Part shown: positions 15,487-23,808 of the stretch, piece after piece
Layout: each line of letters begins with the position of its first letter
Numbering within the stretch: the stretch's first letter is position 1
IMG/VR virus record: IMGVR_UViG_3300008259_000003
Location: 50,928-114,927 of that record
DNA from: a virus
Strand: one strand, 5' to 3'
Length of the DNA stretch: 64,000 bases
Translations under genes and position numbers: made by a program
The notes under the pieces: generated by a model
Seen by the model: the letters and a program-made list of their open reading frames with translations, nothing else
Database searches by the model: none
Told to the model about the DNA's origin: nothing

Positions 15487-16611
15487 TTATTCTTCTTCAT
15501 CTTTTCGATAACTTTCCAAGAGTTCCTCCCCTGAAAGTGTACCGTATTTATTTACAATTTTTTCGGTGTCTATTTCAACATTCATCATGTGATGAACATT
15601 ATTTAATTCTTCGGCTAATGATAAACTATCACTAATCACTTTAACGATTTTATATGGGTCCGCGTGTGATGCTGGTCTCCTGTCTTCAAGATAACCCTTC
15701 CATGTCTCACCAACGGATTTTGGTACACGGATAGATGCACCTCTGTCTGAGACACCCCAACTAAATTTATCAATAGATTGTGTCTCAAAATGACCTGTTA
15801 ATCTCAAATGGTTATCAGAACCATAAGAGTCAATATGTTCTTGTGTTCTTGATTCAAAAGACCTAAAAATTGCATTGAAGTATTGTTCACCACCCTCTTC
15901 TCTCATTTTTTGATTTGAGAAATTTGTATGTAAACCTGAACCGTTCCATTCTCCGTGGGTCATCGGTTTGGGATGTAACTCAATAGAACGACCATATTTC
16001 TCAGCAATTTTATGTAAAAAATATCTACTCATCCATAAATCATCAGAAGCGGCAATTTTACCTGTTGCAAAAATTTGGTATTCCCATTGACCTAATGCAA
16101 CCTCTGAATTGGTTCCCTCCACATTGATGTCATATTTTAAACACATGTTCAAATGTTCATCAGAAATATTTCGACCAACAATATGTCCACCTACACCACA
16201 ATAATAAATTCCTTGACCGTCAATGATACCATTTCTTTCAAATCCAAGAATTGGATTATTATGTGAAGAACGAATAAAATATTCCTGTTCAAATCCAACC
16301 CAAAAATTTACATCTTCCTCACCTACTTTTGCTCTATGATTTGATGGATGAATTTCATTATTACCATCTAAAACCTCACATAATACATATACTGTATCAA
16401 GTGAACTATTTGTATGATATAATTTTACTGGCTTAAGATAACAATCTGAAAAGTTACCTTCCGCTTGTTTAGTTGAGCTTCCGTCAAACCCCCAATTGGG
16501 GATGTGTTTCAATTCAAATGGTGCCGGTAGGTCCACAATTTTTATTTTACTTCTGAGATTTGGCTCAGGGGAATACCCATCAAGCCATACGTATTCTACT
16601 TTTGTTTTCAT
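15487..16611 (-). CDS. Glutamine synthetase, type II (GSII)
   Basis: A complete 374-residue enzyme of the GSII (eukaryote-like) family, which joins ammonia and glutamate to glutamine using ATP. Motifs in order: WGFDGSST (40-47), FEQEYF (107-112, metal-binding Glu residues), HIVGRNISDEH (143-153), EGTNSEVALGQWEYQIF (165-181), NGSGLHTNFS (223-232), DRGASIRVP (289-297) and LEDRRPASHADPY (308-320). All catalytic residues I know for the family appear intact. It has the short, single-domain size of GSII and not the 440-470 residues of GSI. In a phage it would keep nitrogen assimilation going or feed purine and pyrimidine synthesis. It is next to ThyA and thioesterase genes in the same transcription direction. 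Confidence 0.96.
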   Translation of the reverse strand: MKTKVEYVWLDGYSPEPNLRSKIKIVDLPAPFELKHIPNWGFDGSSTKQAEGNFSDCYLKPVKLYHTNSSLDTVYVLCEVLDGNNEIHPSNHRAKVGEEDVNFWVGFEQEYFIRSSHNNPILGFERNGIIDGQGIYYCGVGGHIVGRNISDEHLNMCLKYDINVEGTNSEVALGQWEYQIFATGKIAASDDLWMSRYFLHKIAEKYGRSIELHPKPMTHGEWNGSGLHTNFSNQKMREEGGEQYFNAIFRSFESRTQEHIDSYGSDNHLRLTGHFETQSIDKFSWGVSDRGASIRVPKSVGETWKGYLEDRRPASHADPYKIVKVISDSLSLAEELNNVHHMMNVEIDTEKIVNKYGTLSGEELLESYRKDEEE

Positions 16612-16817
16612 TTTTTATAATATATGTTTTTCTGTATCTGAATACCGACCATAAAAATTAAGAATCTCAAAGCCAAACCCCAGCTTGGTGAGGTTGCACC
16701 GGTTTCAAAAAACGTGTCTTTACGGTAGTAAAATATGGGAGTTGGTAAAAGAAACCAATGGTATTTCTTTCTTATTACAAAAAAATCCGTGATGTATTTC
16801 TTTTCTTTATTTGACAT
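16608..16817 (-). CDS. Small membrane-associated protein
   Basis: This 69-residue protein overlaps the glutamine synthetase start by 4 nt. It is aromatic and basic (VIRKKYHWFLLPTPIFYY) with a hydrophobic stretch (SWGLALRFLIFMVGIQI, about 44-60) that could span a membrane once. No family is known. Possible coupling with GSII is by position only. Confidence 0.6.
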   Translation of the reverse strand: MSNKEKKYITDFFVIRKKYHWFLLPTPIFYYRKDTFFETGATSPSWGLALRFLIFMVGIQIQKNIYYKK

Positions 16818-16983
16818 TTTTTTTCTTTTTTAAATAATCTAAAACTATATTGAATGAACCAAGAGAAATTATACCAAATCCAAAATATTTTTCAATCTCG
16901 GGATTACTGGTGTTCATTCCGTATTTTTCAATTATGATTCCCGTCAGAATCATCAGTACGTAAATTATTGTCCTTATATTCAT
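16807..16983 (-). CDS. Small membrane protein, 58 residues
   Basis: An ATG at 16983 gives 58 residues with two hydrophobic stretches (residues 3-18 and 34-50) and a basic end (YLKKKKNVK), consistent with a two-pass membrane protein. A second ATG at 16953 would cut the overlap with the upstream gene from 56 to 26 nt and may be the true start. Its stop overlaps the next gene by 11 nt. Confidence 0.55.
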   Translation of the reverse strand: MNIRTIIYVLMILTGIIIEKYGMNTSNPEIEKYFGFGIISLGSFNIVLDYLKKKKNVK

Positions 16984-17173
16984 ATGTTTTTAAGTATTGA
17001 ATTGTTTTATATAACGTGTGTGTTTCCCTCATGTTAAAAACACCGGAATAATGACCATGTTGTAAACCCATTTCAATAATTTGAATTGCCATCTGTGGGT
17101 TTAAATTATCTAAAACCATTTCCAATTCATCATTATTGTCAAAATTTAATTGGTCGTTGAATAGTCCTTTCAT
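16928..17173 (-). CDS. Small acidic helical protein
   Basis: This 81-residue acidic protein has a repeat-like pattern of helices (DNNDELEMVLDNLNPQMA, IQIIEMGLQHGHY) and a polar tail. It is the first gene of the minus-strand run that begins at the divergent gap 17174-17224. No family is recognised. Confidence 0.65.
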   Translation of the reverse strand: MKGLFNDQLNFDNNDELEMVLDNLNPQMAIQIIEMGLQHGHYSGVFNMRETHTLYKTIQYLKTYEYKDNNLRTDDSDGNHN

Positions 17174-17210
17174 GATATTAAAATATAGTAAACAAATATG
17201 ATAAAGTCAA

Positions 17211-17219
17211 ATATTTATA
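17211..17219 (+). promoter_or_regulatory. Putative promoter element ATATTTATA
   Basis: This copy lies in the divergent gap and ends 5 nt before the ATG at 17225, which would make the DUF192 mRNA nearly leaderless. Positional evidence only. Confidence 0.25.
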
Positions 17220-17224
17220 AAAAT

Positions 17225-17593
17225 ATGTCAGTGATTATTAATAATACAAAGTTCCCTGCGGAATACCTATCCGAACCTGAAGAAATTAGTCAAGGTATGA
17301 TGGGTAGAGATAATTTAAATGGTTGTATGGTTTTTAATATGGGTGGTGTTGGTCACCATTCTTTTTGGATGAAAAACTGTTTAATACCTTTGGATATTGT
17401 TTTTGTATTGAAAAATAGAATCAGTAAAATACATAGAAATTGTGAACCCGCTGGTCAAAATGAATTGAACCCAAAAAGATACACCGGCATAGGTGACCAT
17501 GTTATTGAGTTTCCCGCCGGTGTTACTGATAAATTTAAAGAAGGTGACCGAGTTAATATGTATTTGGGAACACCTATGAATCCTGTCCGTTAA
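17225..17593 (+). CDS. DUF192 family protein
   Basis: The core motifs MMGRDNL, then HSFWMKNCLIPLDIVFV and a following CEPA are diagnostic for DUF192 (PF02643), a small beta-barrel family of unknown function. Starting at the ATG at 17225 gives 122 residues; an ATG at 17198 would add nine. I prefer the shorter form because an RTATTTATN element ends just before it. Bacterial members are often exported; this copy has no signal peptide. It converges on the methyltransferase gene with a 2-nt gap. Confidence 0.88.
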   Translation: MSVIINNTKFPAEYLSEPEEISQGMMGRDNLNGCMVFNMGGVGHHSFWMKNCLIPLDIVFVLKNRISKIHRNCEPAGQNELNPKRYTGIGDHVIEFPAGVTDKFKEGDRVNMYLGTPMNPVR

Positions 17594-17595
17594 TT

Positions 17596-18450
17596 TTATT
17601 CTTCAAACATTACCAGTTGTTTCTTTTGGTTATCATAATCAATCAATCTCTGTTGAGATATCTTTGTGTAAGATTCTGATAACTCAAAACCAATATAATT
17701 TCTATTCAGCTTCTTAGCTGACAAAGCGGTGGTTCCACTTCCTGAAAAACAATCAACAATCAGGTCATTTTGATAGGAAAGTATTTTTATTGCTTTCATT
17801 GGGATGTCCATGGAGAATGTGGCTTTAGTTAAAGATTTTGTGTCGTTGAAGTATTTCCATTGACCAAAGACTAATTCCATGAATTCGTTTTTGTCTTTAT
17901 CTGAATAAACCCTTTTGTTTTTAAAATTACCTTCCTCGTTTTCGACCTCAATCTGATTATAAGACCATTGAGATATACCTTTTTCTTTCTTTTTGTAATC
18001 TTTCTTATATGCAAGAATTACACATTCTTTTGGATTGTATATGTATGGTGATGATGGTGACATCCAAGAACCCCAAGCGGTTGTTTTAGAACGGTGTGGA
18101 GAATCCTCCTCTAAGTCCACAACACCAAAGAATCCAAAACCAATCTCTTTCATCATCTGCCAATATTCAGATACTAAGAAAATTCTCCCACCTCTTTCTC
18201 TAACGTTTATTTCATATGGTATATTCAAGGCAATTCTACCATCATCTTTTAATGTACGGTAAACTTCGGATAACCATTTCTTACACCACTCAAAATACTC
18301 ATCCATCGGAGCATCGTCTTTGTGCACATCATAACTAATACCGACATTGTACGGTGGACTCGTAACAAAGAGGTCTACAGTACCGTCATTTAACTCCTTA
18401 AACAGTTCTAAGCAGTCACCCTGATAAATTTTATTCATTTCCATTGACAA
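17596..18450 (-). CDS. Site-specific DNA methyltransferase (N6-adenine or N4-cytosine), beta class
   Basis: TSPPYN (residues 30-35) is catalytic motif IV and FSGSGTT (235-241) is the AdoMet-binding motif I. Motif IV comes first, so it is a beta-class enzyme of the PF01555 family. The 284-residue length suits a single-subunit methylase. No matching restriction endonuclease gene is next to it, so it probably marks phage DNA against host restriction or regulates transcription. The start may be Met5 (MNKIYQGDC), which fits the family better. Confidence 0.92.
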   Translation of the reverse strand: MSMEMNKIYQGDCLELFKELNDGTVDLFVTSPPYNVGISYDVHKDDAPMDEYFEWCKKWLSEVYRTLKDDGRIALNIPYEINVRERGGRIFLVSEYWQMMKEIGFGFFGVVDLEEDSPHRSKTTAWGSWMSPSSPYIYNPKECVILAYKKDYKKKEKGISQWSYNQIEVENEEGNFKNKRVYSDKDKNEFMELVFGQWKYFNDTKSLTKATFSMDIPMKAIKILSYQNDLIVDCFSGSGTTALSAKKLNRNYIGFELSESYTKISQQRLIDYDNQKKQLVMFEE

Positions 18451-18507
18451 ATTGTTTTCTATTTATTATTATTACAAAAGATAACGAATAAAAAACAATA
18501 AACCAAA

Positions 18508-18516
18508 ATATTTATA
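18508..18516 (+). promoter_or_regulatory. Putative promoter element ATATTTATA
   Basis: This copy lies in the divergent gap 18451-18531 and ends 15 nt before the ATG at 18532. Same pattern as other RTATTTATN sites; positional evidence only. Confidence 0.3.
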
Positions 18517-18531
18517 AAAAAACTTAAAATC

Positions 18532-18717
18532 ATGGGATGCGGATGTAAAAAAAGAAACCAACCTGTTAGTAATCAAACGGTAAACATTCAACTAACCGAA
18601 GGTGGTTCAACACCTCCACAGGAGATTACAATTATGGAACAACAACTTGACCAAATCATAAAAAAGGTTGAGGAGATTAACAATCAAACTAACGAAGAAA
18701 ACACAGAAGGACAATAA
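18532..18717 (+). CDS. Small protein with Cys-rich N-terminus (MGCGCKKR type)
   Basis: The 61-residue product begins MGCGCKKRNQ and continues as a polar, Gln/Asn/Glu-rich helix (QQLDQIIKKVEEINNQ). A second gene with a similar start (MGCSNCKQKK) lies at 34319. The two Cys near the N-terminus could bind metal or be acylated. It is expressed alone: a promoter-like element precedes it and a strong terminator follows it. Confidence 0.7.
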   Translation: MGCGCKKRNQPVSNQTVNIQLTEGGSTPPQEITIMEQQLDQIIKKVEEINNQTNEENTEGQ

Positions 18718-18721
18718 ATTG

Positions 18722-18756
18722 TATCGGACAGTCTAATAAATTGTCCGATATTTTTT
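18722..18756 (+). terminator. Rho-independent terminator, plus strand
   Basis: A 9-bp perfect stem (18722-18730 with 18742-18750) is followed by a run of six T. It ends the transcript of the small Cys-rich gene and isolates the following regulator and glycan operon. Confidence 0.9.
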
Positions 18757-18793
18757 GTCTTTTATAATATATATAAATTTATATACTTATATT

Positions 18794-18994
18794 ATGCCTA
18801 AACAACAAACAAAACTAACCAGCGTTAACATCATAGATGATGTTTATAAAAGATTTAAGATAAAAAGTGTAGATGGTTCAATCAATCTACAAAAATTAGT
18901 AAACCGAGCTCTTGACCTATATAACACTAGAGAAGATTTTAGAAAACAAATTGATAATCACAACGGTCTTGCACCAAACGGTTCCAAATTTTAA
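18794..18994 (+). CDS. Ribbon-helix-helix-like DNA-binding protein
   Basis: From the ATG at 18794 the protein has 66 residues (MPKQQTKLTS...). The sequence KLTSVNIIDDVYKRFK followed by INLQKLVNRALDLY has the strand-helix-helix pattern of Arc/MetJ-type repressors. It ends 49 nt before the glycan operon on the same strand and could regulate it or itself. The first in-frame ATG (18755) would add a hydrophobic 13-residue stretch and lies inside the terminator T-run, so I reject it. Confidence 0.7.
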   Translation: MPKQQTKLTSVNIIDDVYKRFKIKSVDGSINLQKLVNRALDLYNTREDFRKQIDNHNGLAPNGSKF

Positions 18995-19043
18995 GTTGTG
19001 AATTTTATTTCTTATATTATCATCAATATTTTAAAACAAAAAA

Positions 19044-20501
19044 ATGATTACAATAGGTTACAGTACAAGAGAGTCCAACCCAAAATTTCAAGAATATTTA
19101 AAAAAAACTTGTGGACACCCCAAAGTTCAAGTTATTGAAAAAGTAAACAATGGTGAAAAAAGTCTTTCACAAACTTACAATGAAATTATTCAAGAGTCGA
19201 TTCATGATATTGTCGTACTTTGTCATGATGACATTTACTTTAATACGACTTCGTGGGGTAGAAAATTAGTCAAACATTTTGAAGAATCTGACTACGGGAT
19301 TCTCGGTGTTGCCGGTACAACCAATATTCATGAGAGTGGTAGGTGGTGGACAGATAATACCAAAATGGTTGGTATTGTTAATCATGAAAATGAGGGTAAA
19401 AAATGGGAATCGAGATATGCAAATGGAATCCCAAATTCAATTCACGAAGTTTGTTTAGTGGATGGTTTATTCATTGGAATCCACAAAAACAGAATAAAAC
19501 ACACTTTTGATGAGTCAGTACCGGGTTTTCATTTTTATGATATGGTATTCTGTACTAGCAATCACTTAAGTGAGGTAAACATCGGTGTTATATACAACAT
19601 AAGAATCACTCACAAATCAATCGGAATGACCAATGATTCTTGGGAAAAGAATAGGGAATTTTACATTGAAAAATTTAAAGAGAACCTACCAATTAATATA
19701 ACACCAAAAATTGATTATGACATAACCAAACCAAAACAGTTTAAAGATAAATTTAATTTAATAGTTCAAACATCAAACGATAATGAAAATTTAATTCAGT
19801 TTTTTGAAAACATAAAAAAATTACCAGTGTTTGATAGTTTACAGATTTCACTCATCTCGACGGATACCAATATAGACAATATTAGAGAATTTGAATCTGA
19901 AAATATTAAAATTTACGAGGGTTTTTTTGATACATTAAATAAAAACTTATCAGTACTGAAATGGGATGAATCGTTTATGGAATCAAAAACAGATTTGTTA
20001 TTTTTCAGTAATGATACTGTTACCGTATTGAACGACGTTTTCTCAAGTATGTATTCAATATTTAAGAGTGAAAAAAATACTTTTGGGTGCGTCTTTCCTA
20101 CAGTATTAGAAAACGACCGAACAATTTTTTCAAATGGATTGGATATAGTTCAAAACAACGAACAGTTCAATTTAATTTTTAAAAACAAATCATCTTTTTT
20201 CAATATTTTACACGGACACTTTCCAAACAATTTTGGTAGTATTAGTGACTTTTTTGCCACTACATCTACAAATTTAAAAATGATTGATTGGTTTGATATT
20301 AATTTAGAAACATCAATTTATAACTTAGATTTTGCGTTGAAAACTTTACTTAAAAAACGTAAAACATTCATTGACACAAACAGTGTGGTAATGATTGATA
20401 TGGCATCAAAATTTGAAAAGGTTGATGTTGAATTAAAACAAGTCTTAGGTCAGTACATAAACTCACCTGAAATTAGAAAAAATATCAAACAATTAAGATG
20501 A
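19044..20501 (+). CDS. Glycosyltransferase, GT-A fold, first gene of the glycan operon
   Basis: This 485-residue protein has a GT-A-like N-terminal domain: ITIGYSTRES, SLSQTYNEII near residue 43, then VVLCHDDIYF (about 57-66) with the HDD metal site of family 2-like enzymes. The block RWWTDNTKM and VCLVDGLFIG, then HFYDMVFC, is typical of glycosyltransferases acting on surface glycans. A second, weaker domain (about 230-480) repeats the pattern (LIVQTSND, LLFFSNDTV), so it may be a two-domain enzyme. Donor and acceptor are unknown. The next gene starts inside its stop codon. Confidence 0.85.
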   Translation: MITIGYSTRESNPKFQEYLKKTCGHPKVQVIEKVNNGEKSLSQTYNEIIQESIHDIVVLCHDDIYFNTTSWGRKLVKHFEESDYGILGVAGTTNIHESGRWWTDNTKMVGIVNHENEGKKWESRYANGIPNSIHEVCLVDGLFIGIHKNRIKHTFDESVPGFHFYDMVFCTSNHLSEVNIGVIYNIRITHKSIGMTNDSWEKNREFYIEKFKENLPINITPKIDYDITKPKQFKDKFNLIVQTSNDNENLIQFFENIKKLPVFDSLQISLISTDTNIDNIREFESENIKIYEGFFDTLNKNLSVLKWDESFMESKTDLLFFSNDTVTVLNDVFSSMYSIFKSEKNTFGCVFPTVLENDRTIFSNGLDIVQNNEQFNLIFKNKSSFFNILHGHFPNNFGSISDFFATTSTNLKMIDWFDINLETSIYNLDFALKTLLKKRKTFIDTNSVVMIDMASKFEKVDVELKQVLGQYINSPEIRKNIKQLR

Positions 20502-21277
20502 TAAAAATTGTATCGGGATTTACAGAAAAAGGTGGTTCTACCACTTTTTTTATAAACTTAACAAATTTCTTAAATGAAAATGGTATTGATTGCACATTTT
20601 ACGGTAATCAGAATTACCATTTAGACAAATGTAAATCAGGGAACATTGAAAAAGATTTAAAGTATGAATCTGATGATATTGTAATTACCCATTTTTTACA
20701 ACTACAGGAAAGACCACCTGTTAAAAAAGTTATTTTGTCTTGTCATGAAAAATGGTGGTTCCCTGTTGGTAAAATTAAACAGTATTGGGACCTGTGCGTG
20801 TTTTTACATGAAGAGCATCGAAAATATCACTCGGATTACAGGGGTGATTATGTAATAATACCAAACATCAAAGAAAATTTAATTATTTCAAATAAAGAGC
20901 TGGTAAGAAATATTGCAGGAATTATTGGTACAATTGAAGACAGAAAACAGACCCATGTGTCAATACAAAGAGCATTAAAAGACAGGTGTGAAAAAATCTA
21001 TTTGTTCGGTCACATCGGTGACCAAAACTATTTTGACAAATTGGTAAAACCTTTAATGAATCCAAGAGTAATTCATTACGGTCACACCACCAATAAACAA
21101 GAAATGTACGATATGATTGGTAAGGTATATCACTCATCAAAGGGTGAGGTTGCTTGTTTGGTTAAAGATGAATGTTATTTAACCGGTACAGAGTTTTATG
21201 GTAATGAAGAGACTATGAATGAAGTTTCTAAATTAAGTAACGAAGAGATATTAACACTTTGGAAAAACATATTTTAA
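20498..21277 (+). CDS. Glycosyltransferase-like protein, GT-B type
   Basis: The start FTEKGGSTTFFINLTNFL matches the N-terminal Gly-rich loop of GT-B (group 1) glycosyltransferases. The middle (YVIIPNIKEN, then IAGIIGTIEDRKQTH, KIYLFGHIGD) is the Rossmann-like donor half. At 259 residues it is shorter than normal group 1 enzymes (350-400), and I do not see the usual E-x7-E motif, so it may be reduced or act with a partner. It overlaps the upstream gene by 4 nt. Confidence 0.75.
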   Translation: MIKIVSGFTEKGGSTTFFINLTNFLNENGIDCTFYGNQNYHLDKCKSGNIEKDLKYESDDIVITHFLQLQERPPVKKVILSCHEKWWFPVGKIKQYWDLCVFLHEEHRKYHSDYRGDYVIIPNIKENLIISNKELVRNIAGIIGTIEDRKQTHVSIQRALKDRCEKIYLFGHIGDQNYFDKLVKPLMNPRVIHYGHTTNKQEMYDMIGKVYHSSKGEVACLVKDECYLTGTEFYGNEETMNEVSKLSNEEILTLWKNIF

Positions 21278-21278
21278 A

Positions 21279-22001
21279 ATGAAGATACACGCACATATAC
21301 TGTCATGGAATGAAGAAAAAATATTACCATTCACATTGGATTACTATAGTACAATCTGTGAAAAAATATTCATATACGATAATATGTCAACGGACTCCTC
21401 TGATGAGATTTATAAGAGGTACCCAAAAGTTGAGGTTATTAAATGGGATAGTGGTAATGAAATAAATGAAATTAATTACGTAAACATTAAATCCGAAGAG
21501 TATAAAAAAAGAAGTAGAGGTCAGGGTGTTGATTGGGTTATAGTTTGTGACTGTGATGAGTTTATATACCATGAAAATCTTATGGATAAACTTCAAGAGT
21601 ACAAAGAAATGGGTATAACCGTCCCAAGAATAGACGGTCACGACATGGTTAGTACTGAATTTCCAATATACGACGGTGAATTCATTACAACAAAAATTAA
21701 AACAGGTTCACAAACGTATGAACCAATGTGTAAAAATATAATTTTTCATCCTGATTTAGATATAAAATACGGCATTGGTGGTCACAGTTTTAATTCTGTT
21801 GATGGTAAATTTTCGGATGAGCGGGAAATAAAACTTCTTCACTATAAATTCTTGGGTAAAGACTACGTGAAGAACATTTACATTTCAAGAGCAAAGAGAT
21901 TGTCATCGTTCAATAAACAACATAAATTCGGTGAACATTATTTTAATTTACCATTCAATTACATGGACAGCATGTTAAAAGAAAATTATCAAGTTATATG
22001 A
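21279..22001 (+). CDS. Glycosyltransferase family 2, PF13704 type
   Basis: The start HILSWNEEKILPFTLDYY followed by IFIYDNMSTDSSDEI is the donor-binding start of Glyco_tranf_2_4 (PF13704). VIVCDCDEFIY (about residues 86-96) holds the metal-binding D-x-D. It has 240 residues and no membrane segment. Substrate unknown. The gene starts 1 nt after the previous stop and the next overlaps it by 4 nt. Confidence 0.88.
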   Translation: MKIHAHILSWNEEKILPFTLDYYSTICEKIFIYDNMSTDSSDEIYKRYPKVEVIKWDSGNEINEINYVNIKSEEYKKRSRGQGVDWVIVCDCDEFIYHENLMDKLQEYKEMGITVPRIDGHDMVSTEFPIYDGEFITTKIKTGSQTYEPMCKNIIFHPDLDIKYGIGGHSFNSVDGKFSDEREIKLLHYKFLGKDYVKNIYISRAKRLSSFNKQHKFGEHYFNLPFNYMDSMLKENYQVI

Positions 22002-22819
22002 GGAAAATACTTATATCGGATTTTACCATTAAAGAAGTACCTCACGGTGGTTCTGAATGGGTGAATCAAGTTTTAATTGATAGATTTAATCTTGAGTTTG
22101 AATATTCAAACCAAGTCAAGTCATTTGATTACAACGCCCTGTATATTATATCAAATATTTCTTTGATGAACCCAAACTTGGTTAATCAAATACAAAATTT
22201 GAACTACGTCATTATTGAAAACGATTATAAAATATGTGCAAGTAGACACCCATGGAGATATACCGACAACATAATTCCGATTGAGGAAAGAACCAACTAT
22301 TCTCTTTACCGGAATGCAAAAGCGGTATTTGTTCAAACAACCGACCACATGAACGTTTATCTTAAAAACGATGTTGTTGCTAATTTTATAAATCTGAATA
22401 GTTCGATATGGTCAAATGAGGACTTAGAATTATTGAGGAATTTAAATAAATCCAACAATGTTAAAAACGACAAATATTCTGTTTACTATACAAATAATTG
22501 GATAAAGAACACCCAAGGTAGTCTGAAGTATTGTTCTGAAAATAAATTACCGGTCCATATTCTTAAAGAATCTAAAGACAGAGTTGAATTTTTAAGTAAT
22601 ATGGCCAAATGTAAAGGTATTGTGTTTTTCCCGATAGCAAGAGAAACTTTTTGTAGACTGGTTGTTGAGGCAAAATGTTTAGGTTTGGAAGTAATAACGA
22701 CACAAAATTATGGTGCAAGTTTAGAAGAATGGTTTAATAGGTTATCAGGTGATGAATTAATTGATTTCTTAGAAACTAACACTTTAAAAAATTTAGAAAT
22801 CATTTCAACTTATATATGA
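21998..22819 (+). CDS. Glycosyltransferase-like protein, GT-B type
   Basis: The N-terminus (ISDFTIKEVPHGGSEWVNQVL) has the Gly-Gly loop of GT-B enzymes. The C-terminal stretch FFPIARETFCRLVVEAKCLG near residues 208-228 has the E-x7-E pattern (E-T-F-C-R-L-V-V-E) used to bind the nucleotide sugar. In 273 residues the acceptor half is small. It overlaps both neighbours by 4 nt. Confidence 0.8.
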   Translation: MRKILISDFTIKEVPHGGSEWVNQVLIDRFNLEFEYSNQVKSFDYNALYIISNISLMNPNLVNQIQNLNYVIIENDYKICASRHPWRYTDNIIPIEERTNYSLYRNAKAVFVQTTDHMNVYLKNDVVANFINLNSSIWSNEDLELLRNLNKSNNVKNDKYSVYYTNNWIKNTQGSLKYCSENKLPVHILKESKDRVEFLSNMAKCKGIVFFPIARETFCRLVVEAKCLGLEVITTQNYGASLEEWFNRLSGDELIDFLETNTLKNLEIISTYI

Positions 22820-23808
22820 TATTATTTTGTTACGGCACAAGACCTGAGTATATTAAAATAAAAAAATTAATAGAAATGTGTGGGGAAAGTATTCCCCATA
22901 AAATTTTATATGTTACCCAACACAAAGATATTGTATTGGGTGATTTTGATTATAAATTATCCATTGATGATACGTGTGAAAATAGATTGGATAGTATTAT
23001 GTCATCCGTATTTTTAAATTTTAAAAAAGAATTTTTGGAAGGGGTTACACATATACTTATCCAAGGGGACACCGCAACCGCTCTTTCATTATCCCTAATA
23101 GGATTACACCATAAAAAAGAAGTGATTCATTTAGAAGCGGGATTACGGACATATGACTACAATCACCCTTACCCCGAAGAAATGTATCGGCAGTTAATTA
23201 GTAGAATTTCAAACTATAATCTTTGCCCAACAGAAAGTAACAAGATGAACTTAGAAAATGAAAAAGTTCAGGGTAAAAATTTTGTAGTTGGCAATACCGT
23301 ATTAGATAATCTTAATAAAGAAAATATTACATACGAAAATAAAGTCTTAATCACTTTACATAGAAGAGAGAATCATGAGATGATGTCGGAGTGGTTTGAT
23401 GTTATCAATCGATTAGCAAAGAATAATCCTGAATTAAAATTCATTCTTCCAATACACCCAAACCCAAACGTCATAAAACACAAACATATATTGACACATG
23501 TTGATGTTATTGAACCATTAACCCATGATAAATTTATTGAGGAATTCAAATCCTGTAAATTACTAATTTCAGATAGTGGGGGTGTTCAAGAAGAGGCGTC
23601 GTTCCTAAATAAGAAAGTTATTGTATGTAGAGAAAAAACTGAGAGACCTGAGTCCTTGGGTAAAACGTCTTTTATATGTAAAAAACCCATTGACTTAGAA
23701 GGTATTTTTTACGATATTATTAACGATTTCCAAACAGAATATGATTGTCCTTTTGGTGATGGTAATTCTTGTGAAAGAATCATTGAAATATTTAGAAAAA
23801 TTGTATGA
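22816..23808 (+). CDS. wecB: UDP-N-acetylglucosamine 2-epimerase (non-hydrolysing)
   Basis: This 330-residue enzyme interconverts UDP-GlcNAc and UDP-ManNAc. Family motifs: GTRPEYIK (7-14), then IQGDTATAL, HLEAGLRT, PYPEEMYRQLISRI, TLHRRENHE and SDSGGVQEEASFLNKKV with REKTERPE. Key catalytic Asp, Glu and His residues appear intact. It is slightly shorter than bacterial WecB (about 375). It provides a sugar donor (ManNAc, possibly leading to ManNAcA) for the operon, supporting a role in glycan synthesis and not in simple glucosylation of DNA. Confidence 0.93.
   Translation: MILFCYGTRPEYIKIKKLIEMCGESIPHKILYVTQHKDIVLGDFDYKLSIDDTCENRLDSIMSSVFLNFKKEFLEGVTHILIQGDTATALSLSLIGLHHKKEVIHLEAGLRTYDYNHPYPEEMYRQLISRISNYNLCPTESNKMNLENEKVQGKNFVVGNTVLDNLNKENITYENKVLITLHRRENHEMMSEWFDVINRLAKNNPELKFILPIHPNPNVIKHKHILTHVDVIEPLTHDKFIEEFKSCKLLISDSGGVQEEASFLNKKVIVCREKTERPESLGKTSFICKKPIDLEGIFYDIINDFQTEYDCPFGDGNSCERIIEIFRKIV

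Noticed and set aside
18755-18793. Upstream start for the ribbon-helix-helix-like gene
   Set aside because: It would begin inside the terminator T-run and add a hydrophobic stretch not seen in the family.
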